Assembly: GCF_036492835.1 (NCBI RefSeq)
Contig: NZ_AP025314.1
Coordinates: forward strand, 4,258,010-4,322,009
Source: Fulvitalea axinellae
GTDB taxonomy: Bacteria; Bacteroidota; Bacteroidia; Cytophagales; Cyclobacteriaceae
Direction of reading: 5' to 3'
DNA: 64,000 nucleotides
Position numbers and translations under genes: made by a program. The notes beneath the pieces are model-generated. The model was not told where the DNA came from and made no database searches. It worked only from the letters and a program-made list of their open reading frames with translations. Shown one piece after another: positions 31,019-40,091 of this stretch (the first letter of the stretch is position 1; every line of letters begins with the position of its first letter).

Positions 31019-32008
31019 ATGGACGCATTGGAAATAGATGAACTAATTATAAGGAAACTCAGCGGGGAAGCCACGCCCGACGAGCTCCGGCAACTGCAAC
31101 TTTGGCTGGACCAAAGCGAAGACAACCGCAAATATGCGGATGATCTGACGCTGATATGGAAAGAGAGCCAGAATGTTGCCCCTTACGCCGAGGCCAGCTT
31201 CGACGCCGATACCGCTTGGGAAAAAATCCGACCGGCCAAAGCGCACCGTCGCTTTATGAAGCCTTGGGTAGCGACTGCCGTAGCTGCGGGTTTTACGCTT
31301 TGCATTGGCTTGGCTATTCTGTTTTTAGGGAAACAACGTCCCCAACCCGCCCAATTGGCTTGGGTAAAAATAGAAACGGCGGAGGGCGAAGTGCTCACGC
31401 ATATGTTACCCGACAGCTCGGAAGTGACGCTCAACAGCAACACCGTGTTATCTTATCCGGCAAAATTCGCGGGAAAAGAACGTCCCGTTAAGTTGGCTTC
31501 CGGCGAAGCTTTCTTTTCCGTGACCAAAAATCCGGACAAACCATTCACCGTACTCACCAAGCTGGTACATGTTCGGGTATTGGGAACACGTTTTTCGGTG
31601 GATATACGCAATCCTAAGCAAGCGCTTGTGGCCGTTGAAGAAGGCCGTGTGAAAGTTTATTCGGCCAAAGACAAAAGCGAAAACCCAAAAGGCCTAATCC
31701 TGACCGCCGACGAAAAGGGCGAATACGAAGCCAAGACCGGGAATTTCTCGGAAGAAAAAATGCTTACGCCAAACGCATTCTCGTGGAAAACCGGCGTGAT
31801 GACTTTCAACCGAATTCCTTTGCCCGAAGTAGTCAATGATTTGGAAGCACGGTTCAACGTGAAAATCATTATCGAAAACCCTGAGCTTCGCAATAAAACT
31901 TTCGGAGGGAGGTTCCAAAACGCTACGTTAGAGGGAGTGTTGGATTCGATAATGGCCACCTACAACTGCGAAATCGAAAAAACTCCGGACGGGTATATTA
32001 TAAAGTAA
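31019..32008 (+). CDS. FecR-like anti-sigma factor
   Basis: 329 residues. N-terminal cytosolic domain with the anti-sigma helix set ('IIRKLSGEATPDELRQLQLWLDQSEDNRKYADDLTLIWK'), one membrane helix (about residues 83-105, 'VATAVAAGFTLCIGLAILFLG'), and a periplasmic FecR domain ('VKIETAEGEVLTHMLPDSSEVTLNSNTVLSYP... VHVRVLGTRFSVD'), ending with the DUF4974-like unit ('PLPEVVNDLEARFNVKIIIENPELRNKTFGGRFQNATLEGVLDSIMATY'). Known role: holds the sigma factor until an outer-membrane signal arrives. Follows the sigma gene and precedes the STN protein. Confidence 0.93.
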   Translation: MDALEIDELIIRKLSGEATPDELRQLQLWLDQSEDNRKYADDLTLIWKESQNVAPYAEASFDADTAWEKIRPAKAHRRFMKPWVATAVAAGFTLCIGLAILFLGKQRPQPAQLAWVKIETAEGEVLTHMLPDSSEVTLNSNTVLSYPAKFAGKERPVKLASGEAFFSVTKNPDKPFTVLTKLVHVRVLGTRFSVDIRNPKQALVAVEEGRVKVYSAKDKSENPKGLILTADEKGEYEAKTGNFSEEKMLTPNAFSWKTGVMTFNRIPLPEVVNDLEARFNVKIIIENPELRNKTFGGRFQNATLEGVLDSIMATYNCEIEKTPDGYIIK

Positions 32009-32127
32009 AGGGTATAGAGTAAAGCGTAAAGAGTTTGGTTGGGTTGAAATCGGTTTCGAATCCAAACCACAACGCCAAGCCACTTTCTTTACGCTTTGTT
32101 TTGTACTGCATATTCTCAATTATCCTA

Positions 32128-34164
32128 ATGATCGATACGGATACAACTTACAATACATTCAGGCGATGTATACTCGCCGTATTTTTTCTTCTTCAAACCA
32201 TCGGCGCCACAAACGCGCAACACCGGCGTCCCGTTAAGCGAATAGTCGACGCAAACTACTCGGATGCCCCCTTGGAACTGGTCCTCGCCGACATGAGCGC
32301 CAAAGCCGGCTTCGACTACGCCTACAACGCCGCCGATCTGGACAAAATCAACGGAAACATCACGCTGGTAAATCCGGAAATCACCGTACAACGCGCCCTC
32401 GACGACATTACTCGGCAATTGCCCGTAAGCTATCGGGTAAAGAATAATGTGGTAATTATCTCAGCCAGAGAGAAGAAACGGGGGAGAAGCGTACATAATA
32501 TCTTGCGAGGAATTGTTCTTGACGAGGAGACCGGAAAACCATTAGCCGGCGTATTACTCACCGACTTGGAGCTGGGGCCATTGGCTGAAACGGACAGTAC
32601 AGGGATGTTTAGCGTCGGTATCGTTGCGCAAGATTATTTATTCAACCTTGAATACTCCAAAGATGGCTATCAGACTAAACGTGTAAATTTTACTCTAAAA
32701 TCTTCACAAGCCCTTACCGTTGGAATGAAACGGGTGGAAAGGGAGTTGCCCGTCTTAGCCACTGTAAAGCCTCATAATATTGGGTCTGACGTACGACTGA
32801 ATCTGTCTGACAAACGCCAAATCAAATGGGAAAAATTCTTTGCTCCAGCCCAAAACCAACCTAAGAGCAAAGGCCTGGAATTCATCATCCCTGAAGGTAT
32901 ACAGCTAGGATTGGTTCCCTCCGTTAGTACCAACGGGAAAAAATATCGAGAAAAATACAATACCTTTTCCTTCAATCTATATGTAGGCTATTCCGCCGGT
33001 CTCGAAGGTTTCGAACTTGGCACTATCGCAAACATTGAAACTTACAATGTAGGCGGTACGCAGATTGCGGGAATAGCTAACATCGTAGGTGGAAACACCA
33101 AAGGCCTGCAACTTTCCGCTGTCACCAATATTTCTTCGTTGCGATTACGTGGCGCTCAAATCACCGGTCTGATCAATGTCGCTTCAAAAGGAGTACGGGG
33201 TTTACAATTGGCTGCCTATCTCAATACAAGCTCTGGTATGCTAAAAGGAGCGCAGATTAGCGGAGGCGGTAACTATTCGGGAGGGGGGCAAGGGCTTCAA
33301 CTCTCCGCAATACATAACCGGGCCAGCGCAAACGCTAAATTCACAGGGGCCCAAATCAGCGCCGGCTTTAACCTTGCGCGAGGCAATTACCAGGGAGCGC
33401 AAATCTCAGCCGGCTTCAACCATGCCCGTCAAAGTGGCCGAGGAATGCAAATTGCCGCGGGTATGAACTGGGCAGACAGCCTATGGGAAGGCGGTAGAAT
33501 AGCCGCTGGACTGAATTTTTCCAGAAAAACCGACGGATTCCAAGTGGCTGGCGGCTTGAATCTCGCCGGTAAAACCGACGGAATACAAATAGCCCCCATT
33601 AACTTAGCAGACACTGTGGCGGGCTTACAAATCGGTGTGATAAACTTGGCCAAAAAATACGAACGAGGCGCCGCTATCGGCTTCTTCTCTTTTGTGAAAG
33701 ACGGCCTGAAAACTTTCGAACTTTCGACTGATGAATTGGGACAGGCCAGTCTGAATTTCCGTACGGGCGTCAGGAAGTTCTACAATATCTTTGGTATCGG
33801 ATATCTACCTGGAAGTAGAGAAAATATCTGGACATTACAATACGGAATCGGCACTGAACTCAGGGCCGAAAAGAAGGTAAGCGTAAATTTGGAACTATTG
33901 GGTGGACGGGTGACGTCTGACGAAAAAACCGTTGATGGCCCAAACATATGGGGACGCTTTACTCCGACAGTATCTTACCGAATCGGAAAATCATGGCAAC
34001 TTTTCGGCGGTTTATCGCTGAATGGCCAATGGCGAGACAATAAGGAACTACCCACATTACTCAACACCCAAAGAGAAAAAGCGTACCTGATATCAGGCAT
34101 CAGCGACAGCCCTCTTCAAACATACTGGTGGGGGCACCGTTTCGGCTTGCGCTTTGATTTGTAA
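32128..34164 (+). CDS. STN-domain protein with carboxypeptidase-like unit and LA_2272-type repeat outer-membrane region
   Basis: 678 residues from ATG 32,128 (signal peptide 'RRCILAVFFLLQTIGATNAQ'). Domain order: STN (about residues 38-115, 'LELVLADMSAKAGFDYAYNAADLDKINGNITL'), a carboxypeptidase-D-like fold (about 125-205, 'GIVLDEETGKPLAGVLLTDLELGPL'), then tandem 'GAQIxGxxN' units (about 290-520), then a barrel-like end ('WWGHRFGLRFDL'). Normally STN plus carboxypeptidase-like units precede a plug and a TonB barrel that signals to FecR. Here the receptor is replaced by the same repeat region as the divergent OMP. It may sense and signal through FecR, or take up a substrate by another route; inferred from domains and position. 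Confidence 0.86.
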   Translation: MIDTDTTYNTFRRCILAVFFLLQTIGATNAQHRRPVKRIVDANYSDAPLELVLADMSAKAGFDYAYNAADLDKINGNITLVNPEITVQRALDDITRQLPVSYRVKNNVVIISAREKKRGRSVHNILRGIVLDEETGKPLAGVLLTDLELGPLAETDSTGMFSVGIVAQDYLFNLEYSKDGYQTKRVNFTLKSSQALTVGMKRVERELPVLATVKPHNIGSDVRLNLSDKRQIKWEKFFAPAQNQPKSKGLEFIIPEGIQLGLVPSVSTNGKKYREKYNTFSFNLYVGYSAGLEGFELGTIANIETYNVGGTQIAGIANIVGGNTKGLQLSAVTNISSLRLRGAQITGLINVASKGVRGLQLAAYLNTSSGMLKGAQISGGGNYSGGGQGLQLSAIHNRASANAKFTGAQISAGFNLARGNYQGAQISAGFNHARQSGRGMQIAAGMNWADSLWEGGRIAAGLNFSRKTDGFQVAGGLNLAGKTDGIQIAPINLADTVAGLQIGVINLAKKYERGAAIGFFSFVKDGLKTFELSTDELGQASLNFRTGVRKFYNIFGIGYLPGSRENIWTLQYGIGTELRAEKKVSVNLELLGGRVTSDEKTVDGPNIWGRFTPTVSYRIGKSWQLFGGLSLNGQWRDNKELPTLLNTQREKAYLISGISDSPLQTYWWGHRFGLRFDL

Positions 34165-34168
34165 AAAA

Positions 34169-34224
34169 GCTGGACCGGAAACGATTAAGCCAGCTACTTT
34201 TTATCGCTATAAATCCGGTCCAGC
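34169..34224. repeat. Inverted repeat after the STN gene
   Basis: GCTGGACCGGA (34,169-34,179) and TCCGGTCCAGC (34,214-34,224) are exact reverse complements around a 34-nt insert, starting 5 bp after the stop. Inside, AGCTGG/CCAGCT gives an alternative smaller hairpin. Could be a terminator or part of the larger structured element that follows. Confidence 0.72.
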
Positions 34225-34240
34225 ACGATGGGAGTCGTTA

Positions 34241-34296
34241 CGCTCAACATTACTAAGAACGCTTTGCCCTCAAAGCGTTCTTAGTAATGTTGAGCG
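34241..34296. repeat. Perfect 26-bp inverted repeat with 4-nt loop
   Basis: Arms 34,241-34,266 and 34,271-34,296 are exact reverse complements around CCCT. No T-run follows, so it is not a usual terminator. Length and perfection suggest a mobile palindrome, a cruciform, or a protein-binding site. The rest of 34,297-34,660 shows no gene I accept; it includes a third AGGGGGCAA copy at 34,595-34,603. Confidence 0.85.
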
Positions 34297-34660
34297 CTGA
34301 GCTTTCTGTCAACTGACTGGCCCAATAATGTCTTAAACAGAGATACACCCGGTAACAAAGTAATTTCACACAGGCCACTCTGTGATATTGTAATGCAAAA
34401 GTAGCAACCCAAACTCAGCTAATCTTTGATCTGAAAAATAGAAACGCTTGATAGTAATCGCACAAATAGGCGTTCAAAATCAGTAAAAAAGAAAGGTATT
34501 GTCGCCTTGCTCGGTAGAAACAGTCATACCGGTTTTCTTCTGTAAAGAGTATTGGGAAGCTGGAAAATGACAACTTTTGCCTCAAAACATTCAGAGGGGG
34601 CAACATAAAAAACCAGCGCCACGCACCGGTTACCGAATTTGTTCACGCTTATAACAACCC

Positions 34661-35260
34661 TTATTTTTTCCGGACCAGAGTTATCGTCGTATTTGAGGCC
34701 GCTACCACCTCTCCCAGATCCGCAGGTTCAGATTTTTTTATTTCCATTTCCAACACCAACATATCGGGAGTTAGGCTCTTAATCGTAAACTTCGCATCTT
34801 TATCGAAGATAGCTCCGAAATCGACGTTTCCATTTCCAGAATTATCTTCCTTAAAGGTCAATAGCTTATCGGCCAACGTCCACCTTCCCTTTTCGCTTAT
34901 TGTCCCTTCCCCTTCCATACCGTCTGTTAAATCGTCTAAATCCAACTGGTCTTCCATTCCTTCGAATTCCGACGCCAACTTCAAGTTCTCGGCCACTATC
35001 TTGATCTTGCCATCCAAAGAGTAAGTATTGGGGTCCTTCCCGAATTCCATCACTAAATCGATGTCTTTTCCATTCAAATCAAGCGACATCACCTCCTTCT
35101 CGATACTGGCAACCTTCAGGGAAACATTCATCTTATTCTCGAACTTTTTGACATCCCAAGTTCCCCCAAGTTGGGCTGGCGATATTTCGTCATCGTTTGA
35201 AGAGCATGACCAAAAAACAAACGCCACGAGAAATAATGATAGAAATCTAAATCTTGTCAT
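34661..35260 (-). CDS. Lipocalin-like lipoprotein
   Basis: 199 residues from ATG 35,260: signal and lipobox 'LSLFLVAFVFWSCSSNDDE' (Cys near residue 18). The mature part starts 'ISPAQLGGTWDVKKFENKMN', a typical opening of lipocalin-like domains (Gly-x-W), then beta-strands and an acidic loop 'MEDQLDLDDLTDGMEGEG'. Likely surface-anchored or periplasmic, ligand unknown. The longer frame upstream of the lipobox lacks a start signal. Probably unrelated in function to the lipoprotein at 35,555, though both have the same overall type. Confidence 0.75.
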   Translation of the reverse strand: MTRFRFLSLFLVAFVFWSCSSNDDEISPAQLGGTWDVKKFENKMNVSLKVASIEKEVMSLDLNGKDIDLVMEFGKDPNTYSLDGKIKIVAENLKLASEFEGMEDQLDLDDLTDGMEGEGTISEKGRWTLADKLLTFKEDNSGNGNVDFGAIFDKDAKFTIKSLTPDMLVLEMEIKKSEPADLGEVVAASNTTITLVRKK

Positions 35261-35425
35261 TTCATTAATATTTTTACGATTGAATTGTCTTACCCAAACC
35301 CGATAAAACATCATTCTCATTAATTCTGACAAGAGAACACCATAGGCAAAAGCCCAAATGATCACTAATCGGCCCTTTTTCCTGTTTGTCGGCAGAATAT
35401 TAATTTGAACGGAGTGAAAAAAGCA

Positions 35426-35459
35426 AAAAAATCCCCGCGTCCAAAAACCGGAGCGGGGT
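35426..35459 (-). terminator. Terminator for the lipoprotein gene at 35,555
   Basis: On the minus strand CCCCGC..GCGGGG with inner TCCG/GGA pairing, followed by T7. Lies about 100 bp after that gene's stop. Confidence 0.8.
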
Positions 35460-35554
35460 CCAACCAATAACCGTTCATGCACCAAACGGGACTTTCTTAT
35501 TTTACAACAATTCCCCCAGCCTAGCGCCACACTGAGCAAGGGGCATTGTACCAA

Positions 35555-36106
35555 TTATTGCTTTTTCAAATCCAGCCAAGATTTGTCCCCGTCATCATCA
35601 TAAAACAAGCGAATCTCCGTAACACCGCCTTGTGTCGCCGGGTCAAGAAACTGTACGTAGGCAGTGTCCGTCTCCTGTGTCGTTTTCGTTATAAGCTGAT
35701 AATCCAACTTAACCGTGATTTGCGGAAAAGCGTCGGCCCATTCCTTTTGTTCAGCGGCAGTCACGACATTTAGGCCAAATGTGCCTTGCTCATTTTCCGA
35801 ATCGTCGCAAGTTATGCCCACATCGTCGGATTTTTGGGAATAACTGGCCTCAAACTGTCCGGCTCCCGAGAAATCCAACTCATAATATTCCGTCACCGCA
35901 ACCTTGCATTCCGAGTCATAGCCCTGAATCTCGTTTTTCCATTCTCCCAAAATCCTTTTCTGGTCCTCTGTCAGCTGGGTGGTTGTCCCCACACCTCCTG
36001 GCGTACCGTCATCATCGTCATCGTTAGAACAACCTACCGCAAATACCAACGGCAAAGCCAAAACCGATAACCAGAGCTTAGTCCAAATCCGAATCTGTCC
36101 CCTCAT
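35555..36106 (-). CDS. Lipocalin-like lipoprotein
   Basis: 183 residues with a lipobox ('LSVLALPLVFAVGCSNDDDDDG', Cys about residue 26) and a flexible Asp/Gly/Thr linker. The core 'QKRILGEWKNEIQGYDSECKVAVTEYYELDFSGAGQFEASYSQ' and the Cys pair (C in 'SECK' and 'ITCDD') suggest a small lipocalin-like beta barrel. No clear relation to the neighbouring lipoprotein beyond type. Function unknown. Confidence 0.75.
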   Translation of the reverse strand: MRGQIRIWTKLWLSVLALPLVFAVGCSNDDDDDGTPGGVGTTTQLTEDQKRILGEWKNEIQGYDSECKVAVTEYYELDFSGAGQFEASYSQKSDDVGITCDDSENEQGTFGLNVVTAAEQKEWADAFPQITVKLDYQLITKTTQETDTAYVQFLDPATQGGVTEIRLFYDDDGDKSWLDLKKQ

Positions 36107-36366
36107 CTTTCCCTTTTTTCATTAGTCAGAAGCCGAACTAAAAGCCCGATTTCCCTCTATTTATTACATGGACAATCAACAGGTCCGACAGAAAAAGGTT
36201 CATTTGGCGACGGCATTTTCAACAGACTCCTTCTCCCGAAAACATTGAAAACAGCATAAGGCAAATCAGACGTTTTCCGGTAAAAATTCAAATGAGCTAT
36301 GAACTCAATTTGCTTTTTGTATCAATAAAATTATTTTTACATACCGGACCAGAACAGAATGAATTT

Positions 36367-37653
36367 ATGAAGCGACATTTTTTATTAACTTTTTTTATCG
36401 CTACCCTAAGCGCCAGCGGTTTTTGCCAAAACCCGATTATCAAAGACATCGGAATGTCGGACCCTCACGTACGCGTTTTCAACGACACGATTTATCTGTA
36501 CAGTGGCCACGACGCATCGCCTGAAGACAAAACGTGGGTAATGAAAGACTGGCGGATATTCGCCACCACGGATTTGGTGAATTGGACACACAAAGGCACA
36601 ATCTCCCCAAAAGACAACTACATGGCAGACGACAGCCCAGACTGTTGGGCCGGAGACGCTTCCAGCCGAAACGGAAAATATTACTTCTACTTTTCGGACC
36701 GTAAACGTGGTGTAGGTGTCATGGTGGCCAACTCGCCAACAGGACCGTTTAAGGATCCATTAGGAAAAGCGCTGGTAAGCCCCTTGCATGATCCCACGCT
36801 TTTTGTTGATGATGACGAAAACCAAACGCCCTATATTGTATACGGCGACAAAACCGACGCCTTCTATATCGCAAAGTTGAATGACGATATGATATCGGTG
36901 GCGGAACAGCCCAAACCTATACAGATCAATGGCGAATCGTGGAAAAAGGCTCCATACTGGATGGACAAAAACTATCTGTTCAAACACAGCGACTGCTATT
37001 ACCTTAGCTGGGGAAGAGACTATGCCGTGTCTAAAAATGTATACGGACCTTACGAAAGCGTAGGTGCGGTAGGGCATGGCCACAATCTAAACGAATACGC
37101 TCACGGCAGTTTCTTTGAGTGGCAAGGACAATTTTATCATATCTGGTGCCACTACTTACGGCGAGGTTACAAATACCGGGAATGCGTAATCTCCTACTGC
37201 CATATCGATGATGACGGCAAGATCGTAACCGACACTGATTTTATGGACAAACACGCCACATACGGCGTAGGCCGTTACAACGATTCATGGGACAGGATAG
37301 AAGCCGAATGGTTTACCGAAATATCGGAAGGCATAAAAAAGCGGGGAACTAGAAAAAACGGTTTTGTTTTAACCAATATCAAAAACGGGAGCTGGATAAA
37401 ATTCGCTAACGTCCGGTTTGAAAAGCCTATAAAGATCCGAGCTTCGCTAACAGCCATAAACGCCAACGGAACGCTGGAATTCAGGGAAGGAAGCCCCGAA
37501 GGAAGACTTCTTGGCAAATTCAAAATTCGATCGTCACATCCAAACTCACCAAAACTGAAACAAACCTGGAAAAAGGTGAAAAACGGCGAGCGAGATATCT
37601 ATATCAAATATTCCGGAACCGGAGAAGTGGAGCTGGACTGGATCGGTTTTTAA
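36367..37653 (+). CDS. GH43-like glycoside hydrolase with C-terminal carbohydrate-binding region
   Basis: 428 residues with signal peptide ('MKRHFLLTFFIATLSASGFCQ'). Propeller blades: catalytic base candidate Asp32 in 'GMSDPHVRVFNDTIYLYSGHD', pKa modulator Asp142 in 'PLHDPTLFVDDDE', and 'WAGDASSRNGKYYFYFSDR' between. The segment where the acid Glu is expected ('EGP..K..YYL' in the family) reads 'KKAPYWMDKNYLFKHSDCYYLSWG', with Glu190 a few residues earlier. The C-terminal 120 residues ('YDSWDRIEAEWFTEISEGIKKRG... GTGEVELDWIGF') resemble CBM6. Likely arabinan or xylan-type substrate. Confidence 0.8.
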   Translation: MKRHFLLTFFIATLSASGFCQNPIIKDIGMSDPHVRVFNDTIYLYSGHDASPEDKTWVMKDWRIFATTDLVNWTHKGTISPKDNYMADDSPDCWAGDASSRNGKYYFYFSDRKRGVGVMVANSPTGPFKDPLGKALVSPLHDPTLFVDDDENQTPYIVYGDKTDAFYIAKLNDDMISVAEQPKPIQINGESWKKAPYWMDKNYLFKHSDCYYLSWGRDYAVSKNVYGPYESVGAVGHGHNLNEYAHGSFFEWQGQFYHIWCHYLRRGYKYRECVISYCHIDDDGKIVTDTDFMDKHATYGVGRYNDSWDRIEAEWFTEISEGIKKRGTRKNGFVLTNIKNGSWIKFANVRFEKPIKIRASLTAINANGTLEFREGSPEGRLLGKFKIRSSHPNSPKLKQTWKKVKNGERDIYIKYSGTGEVELDWIGF

Positions 37654-38199
37654 CAAAACGCCTCAGTCACTATCCCACACGCATTGAAAGACATATAATG
37701 TGATCAACAATAGTTGGTCGTGCGAAACGTTTAGACCATGTTATTACCAAATGAAAAAGACAAAGCGAACGAAATTTCTACTCTAAACTTTTCCATGGCA
37801 CAAGAACCGAAGCAGGGTATCCAAACCTCTGTCTGGACGAAAACGGCCAATCTCCTCAATGTTTTTGCCCTTACTTATGGAAAAGCCACAATAAAGTTGT
37901 TAATTCGTTTTAGCGATAATTTAAAACAGGATATGCGGAATCAATAACAAATATTCCGGCACTCAGGGTCCGTACTTTCCCTAGCGATCACGGGAGAGGT
38001 TCCATACGGATCCTGACGCATATCCCACCCTTTTTCAAACTTCACTTTGGGTTGTTAATTTCATCCCTCTCCCAAAACCCGTCCTAATCTTTCAAATCGC
38101 ATTTCACAATTACAGATTGTTCGTGTTACTAACCTGTAACCATCCTCTGGCACAAACCCTTGTGCAGAAAGGTATTTATACGCAAATTTGCGGGTTGAT
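37654..38199. other. Intergenic region without identified features
   Basis: About 545 bp between the GH43-like gene and the methyltransferase gene. It has one short open frame (37,738-37,947) with no family-like pattern, and no hairpin or tRNA that I can see. The methyltransferase promoter should lie within the last 150 bp. Confidence 0.5.
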
Positions 38200-39612
38200 A
38201 TGGCAAGGAAGAAAAATTTCGTAATAGAGAACCTCACGATCGAGCGAGTTGCCGCCGAAGGCAAGTGCGTTGCGCATCACGAGGACAAGGTAATCTTTGT
38301 GGAAAAAACCGTCCCCGGCGATGTGGTCGACGTTCGCGTAAAGCGGAACAAGAAGTCTTATATGGAGGCTTTTCCGATCAAATTCCACAAAGAGTCCGAA
38401 TACCGTAGCGAGCCGTTTTGTTCGCATTTCGGATTGTGCGGAGGCTGCAAGTGGCAGAATTTGGAATATGACCGCCAGTTGAAGTGGAAACGCCAGCAAG
38501 TGGTGGATAACTTCGAGCGTATCGGCAAGTTGGAATTTCCGGAAGTGTCGCCGATTATCGGATCGGAGGCCACGAAGTATTATCGTAATAAGCTGGAATT
38601 CACTTTCGCTAACAAGCGTTGGCTTACTACCGAGGAATTGAACGCCTCCAACGGAGAGCAACTCGAAGCCCGTGGACTCGGCTTCCACATTCCCGGCCAA
38701 TACAACAAGGTGATCAACGTGGACCACTGCTACCTGCAACCGGACCCGTCGAACGACATCCGCCTGAAATTGGTCGAGTTTTGCCGAAACGAGAATATTC
38801 CTTTCTATGATTTCCGCGAAACCAACGGCTGGTTGCGTACCGTAGTAATCCGCACGGCCAACACCGGCGATCTGATGGTAATCCTTCTGGTAGCAGGCGA
38901 CGACGAGCCGATGATGACCAAAGTGATGGAATTCCTCAAAAGCGAGTTCCCCCAGATCACGTCGCTCAATTATATCGTCAACAAAAAAGGAAACGACTCG
39001 TACTACGACCAAGACGTAATCCTTTACCACGGTGAGTCATTTATCCGCGAAACGATGGAAGACCTCACCTACCGAGTAGGTCCGAAATCTTTCTACCAAA
39101 CGAATTCGGAACAGGCGTACACGCTTTATAAAGTTACCCGTGACTTTGCCAAACTTAAAGGCGACGAGCTGGTATACGACCTGTACACAGGAACGGGCAC
39201 TATCGCCAACTTCGTAGCCAAACGCGCCAAGAAGGTTGTCGGTATAGAATACGTGCCGGAGGCGATCGAGGACGCCAAAGTGAACTCGGAGATCAACGGC
39301 ATAAAGAACACCCGCTTCTACGCCGGCGATATGAAGCACCTGCTCACCGACCAACTGGTGGCCAAACACGGCGGCACGCCCGACGTGGTAATCACCGACC
39401 CGCCACGCGCCGGCATGGACCCAAAGGTGATCAATATGCTGTTGAAGATGGCTTCGCCTAGAATCGTATACGTTAGCTGTAACCCAGCCACACAGGCCCG
39501 CGACTTGGCCCTTTTGGCCGAAAAATACGAGGTAAAAGCCGTACAGCCCGTCGACATGTTTCCGCATACCCACCACGTGGAAAATGTCGTTCTGTTAGAA
39601 TTGAAAAAGTAA
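38200..39612 (+). CDS. rlmD: 23S rRNA (uracil-5-)-methyltransferase, RlmD/RumA type
   Basis: 470 residues from ATG 38,200. Order: TRAM domain (about 1-65), a [4Fe-4S] cluster motif C74-x5-C80-x2-C83 ('CSHFGLCGGC') with a fourth Cys in 'DHCYL', then the SAM-methyltransferase domain: 'YDLYTGTGTIANFVA', 'DPPRAGMD', catalytic Cys in 'VYVSCNPATQARDL', and the C-terminal 'PHTHHVENVVLLEL'. Known reaction: SAM-dependent methylation of C5 of uracil in 23S rRNA. RlmC/RlmD/TrmA cannot be separated by eye; the cluster rules out TrmA, which lacks it. Confidence 0.88.
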   Translation: MARKKNFVIENLTIERVAAEGKCVAHHEDKVIFVEKTVPGDVVDVRVKRNKKSYMEAFPIKFHKESEYRSEPFCSHFGLCGGCKWQNLEYDRQLKWKRQQVVDNFERIGKLEFPEVSPIIGSEATKYYRNKLEFTFANKRWLTTEELNASNGEQLEARGLGFHIPGQYNKVINVDHCYLQPDPSNDIRLKLVEFCRNENIPFYDFRETNGWLRTVVIRTANTGDLMVILLVAGDDEPMMTKVMEFLKSEFPQITSLNYIVNKKGNDSYYDQDVILYHGESFIRETMEDLTYRVGPKSFYQTNSEQAYTLYKVTRDFAKLKGDELVYDLYTGTGTIANFVAKRAKKVVGIEYVPEAIEDAKVNSEINGIKNTRFYAGDMKHLLTDQLVAKHGGTPDVVITDPPRAGMDPKVINMLLKMASPRIVYVSCNPATQARDLALLAEKYEVKAVQPVDMFPHTHHVENVVLLELKK

Positions 39613-39615
39613 GAT

Positions 39616-39712
39616 GTTTTTGGTATTCGGTATCGAGTATTAAGTATTAGGTAAAACCCTTCGGGAGTTCAGCACCTTATACTTGATACTTAATACCCAA
39701 GACCGTTACCCA
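39616..39712. repeat. Quasi-repeat spacer of GGTATTAAGTATT units
   Basis: Right after the methyltransferase stop: TTTGGTATTCGGTATCGAG, TATTAAGTATTAGG, then ACTTGATACTTAATACCC in the opposite sense about 75 bp later, so the two can pair. Closely similar to the reverse complement of 8,390-8,421 in the prophage. Confidence 0.55.
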
Positions 39713-39719
39713 AACAACG

Positions 39720-40091
39720 ATGCAAAACAGTCCCGAACTTAACGGAAAATATCTGGGAACCATCACCAAAGACTTTGCGGTGGTGGCTCATACGCTTAAA
39801 GACGCGGCCTACCAGATCAAAAAGCATGGCTTCGAATATCCGATCTTCCCGGTGAGCAAATCCGTGTTGCCTATCGGCGAATTGCTGTTGGCCAAAGAGG
39901 ATGTGGCTATCGCTTGGAATTTCAACGCTTCGTACCTTGAGGAGTTTGTCCAGCTGAAGCTAATAGAGTCGGAAAGAGTCGAGGATTTCAAAAAAGCGTA
40001 CAAAGACATCGACGAGTTTTGTTGCCTGTTCGTAGTGGACGGCGAATTCAACAACTTTGTCTTTATCCCCTACCCTGAGGACGAAGACTGA
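39720..40091 (+). CDS. Conserved hypothetical protein
   Basis: 123 residues: 'MQNSPELNGKYLGTITKDFAVVAHTLKDAAYQIKKHGFEYPIFPVSKS... CCLFVVDGEFNNFVFIPYPEDED'. The order looks like a small alpha-beta protein found as a conserved unknown in Bacteroidota; I do not know its function. Its 3' end overlaps the convergent gene at 40,070 by 22 bp. Confidence 0.75.
   Translation: MQNSPELNGKYLGTITKDFAVVAHTLKDAAYQIKKHGFEYPIFPVSKSVLPIGELLLAKEDVAIAWNFNASYLEEFVQLKLIESERVEDFKKAYKDIDEFCCLFVVDGEFNNFVFIPYPEDED

Noticed and set aside
34241..34296. CRISPR repeat or attC site
   Set aside because: A single copy, no spacers, no integrase or cas gene and no attC R-box pattern.
34415..34606. 63-codon leftward frame
   Set aside because: Low complexity, no start signal, overlaps AGGGGGCAA motif spacer, and no family-like pattern.
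37738..37947. 69-codon rightward frame
   Set aside because: No signal, domain or start signal; composition like non-coding DNA.
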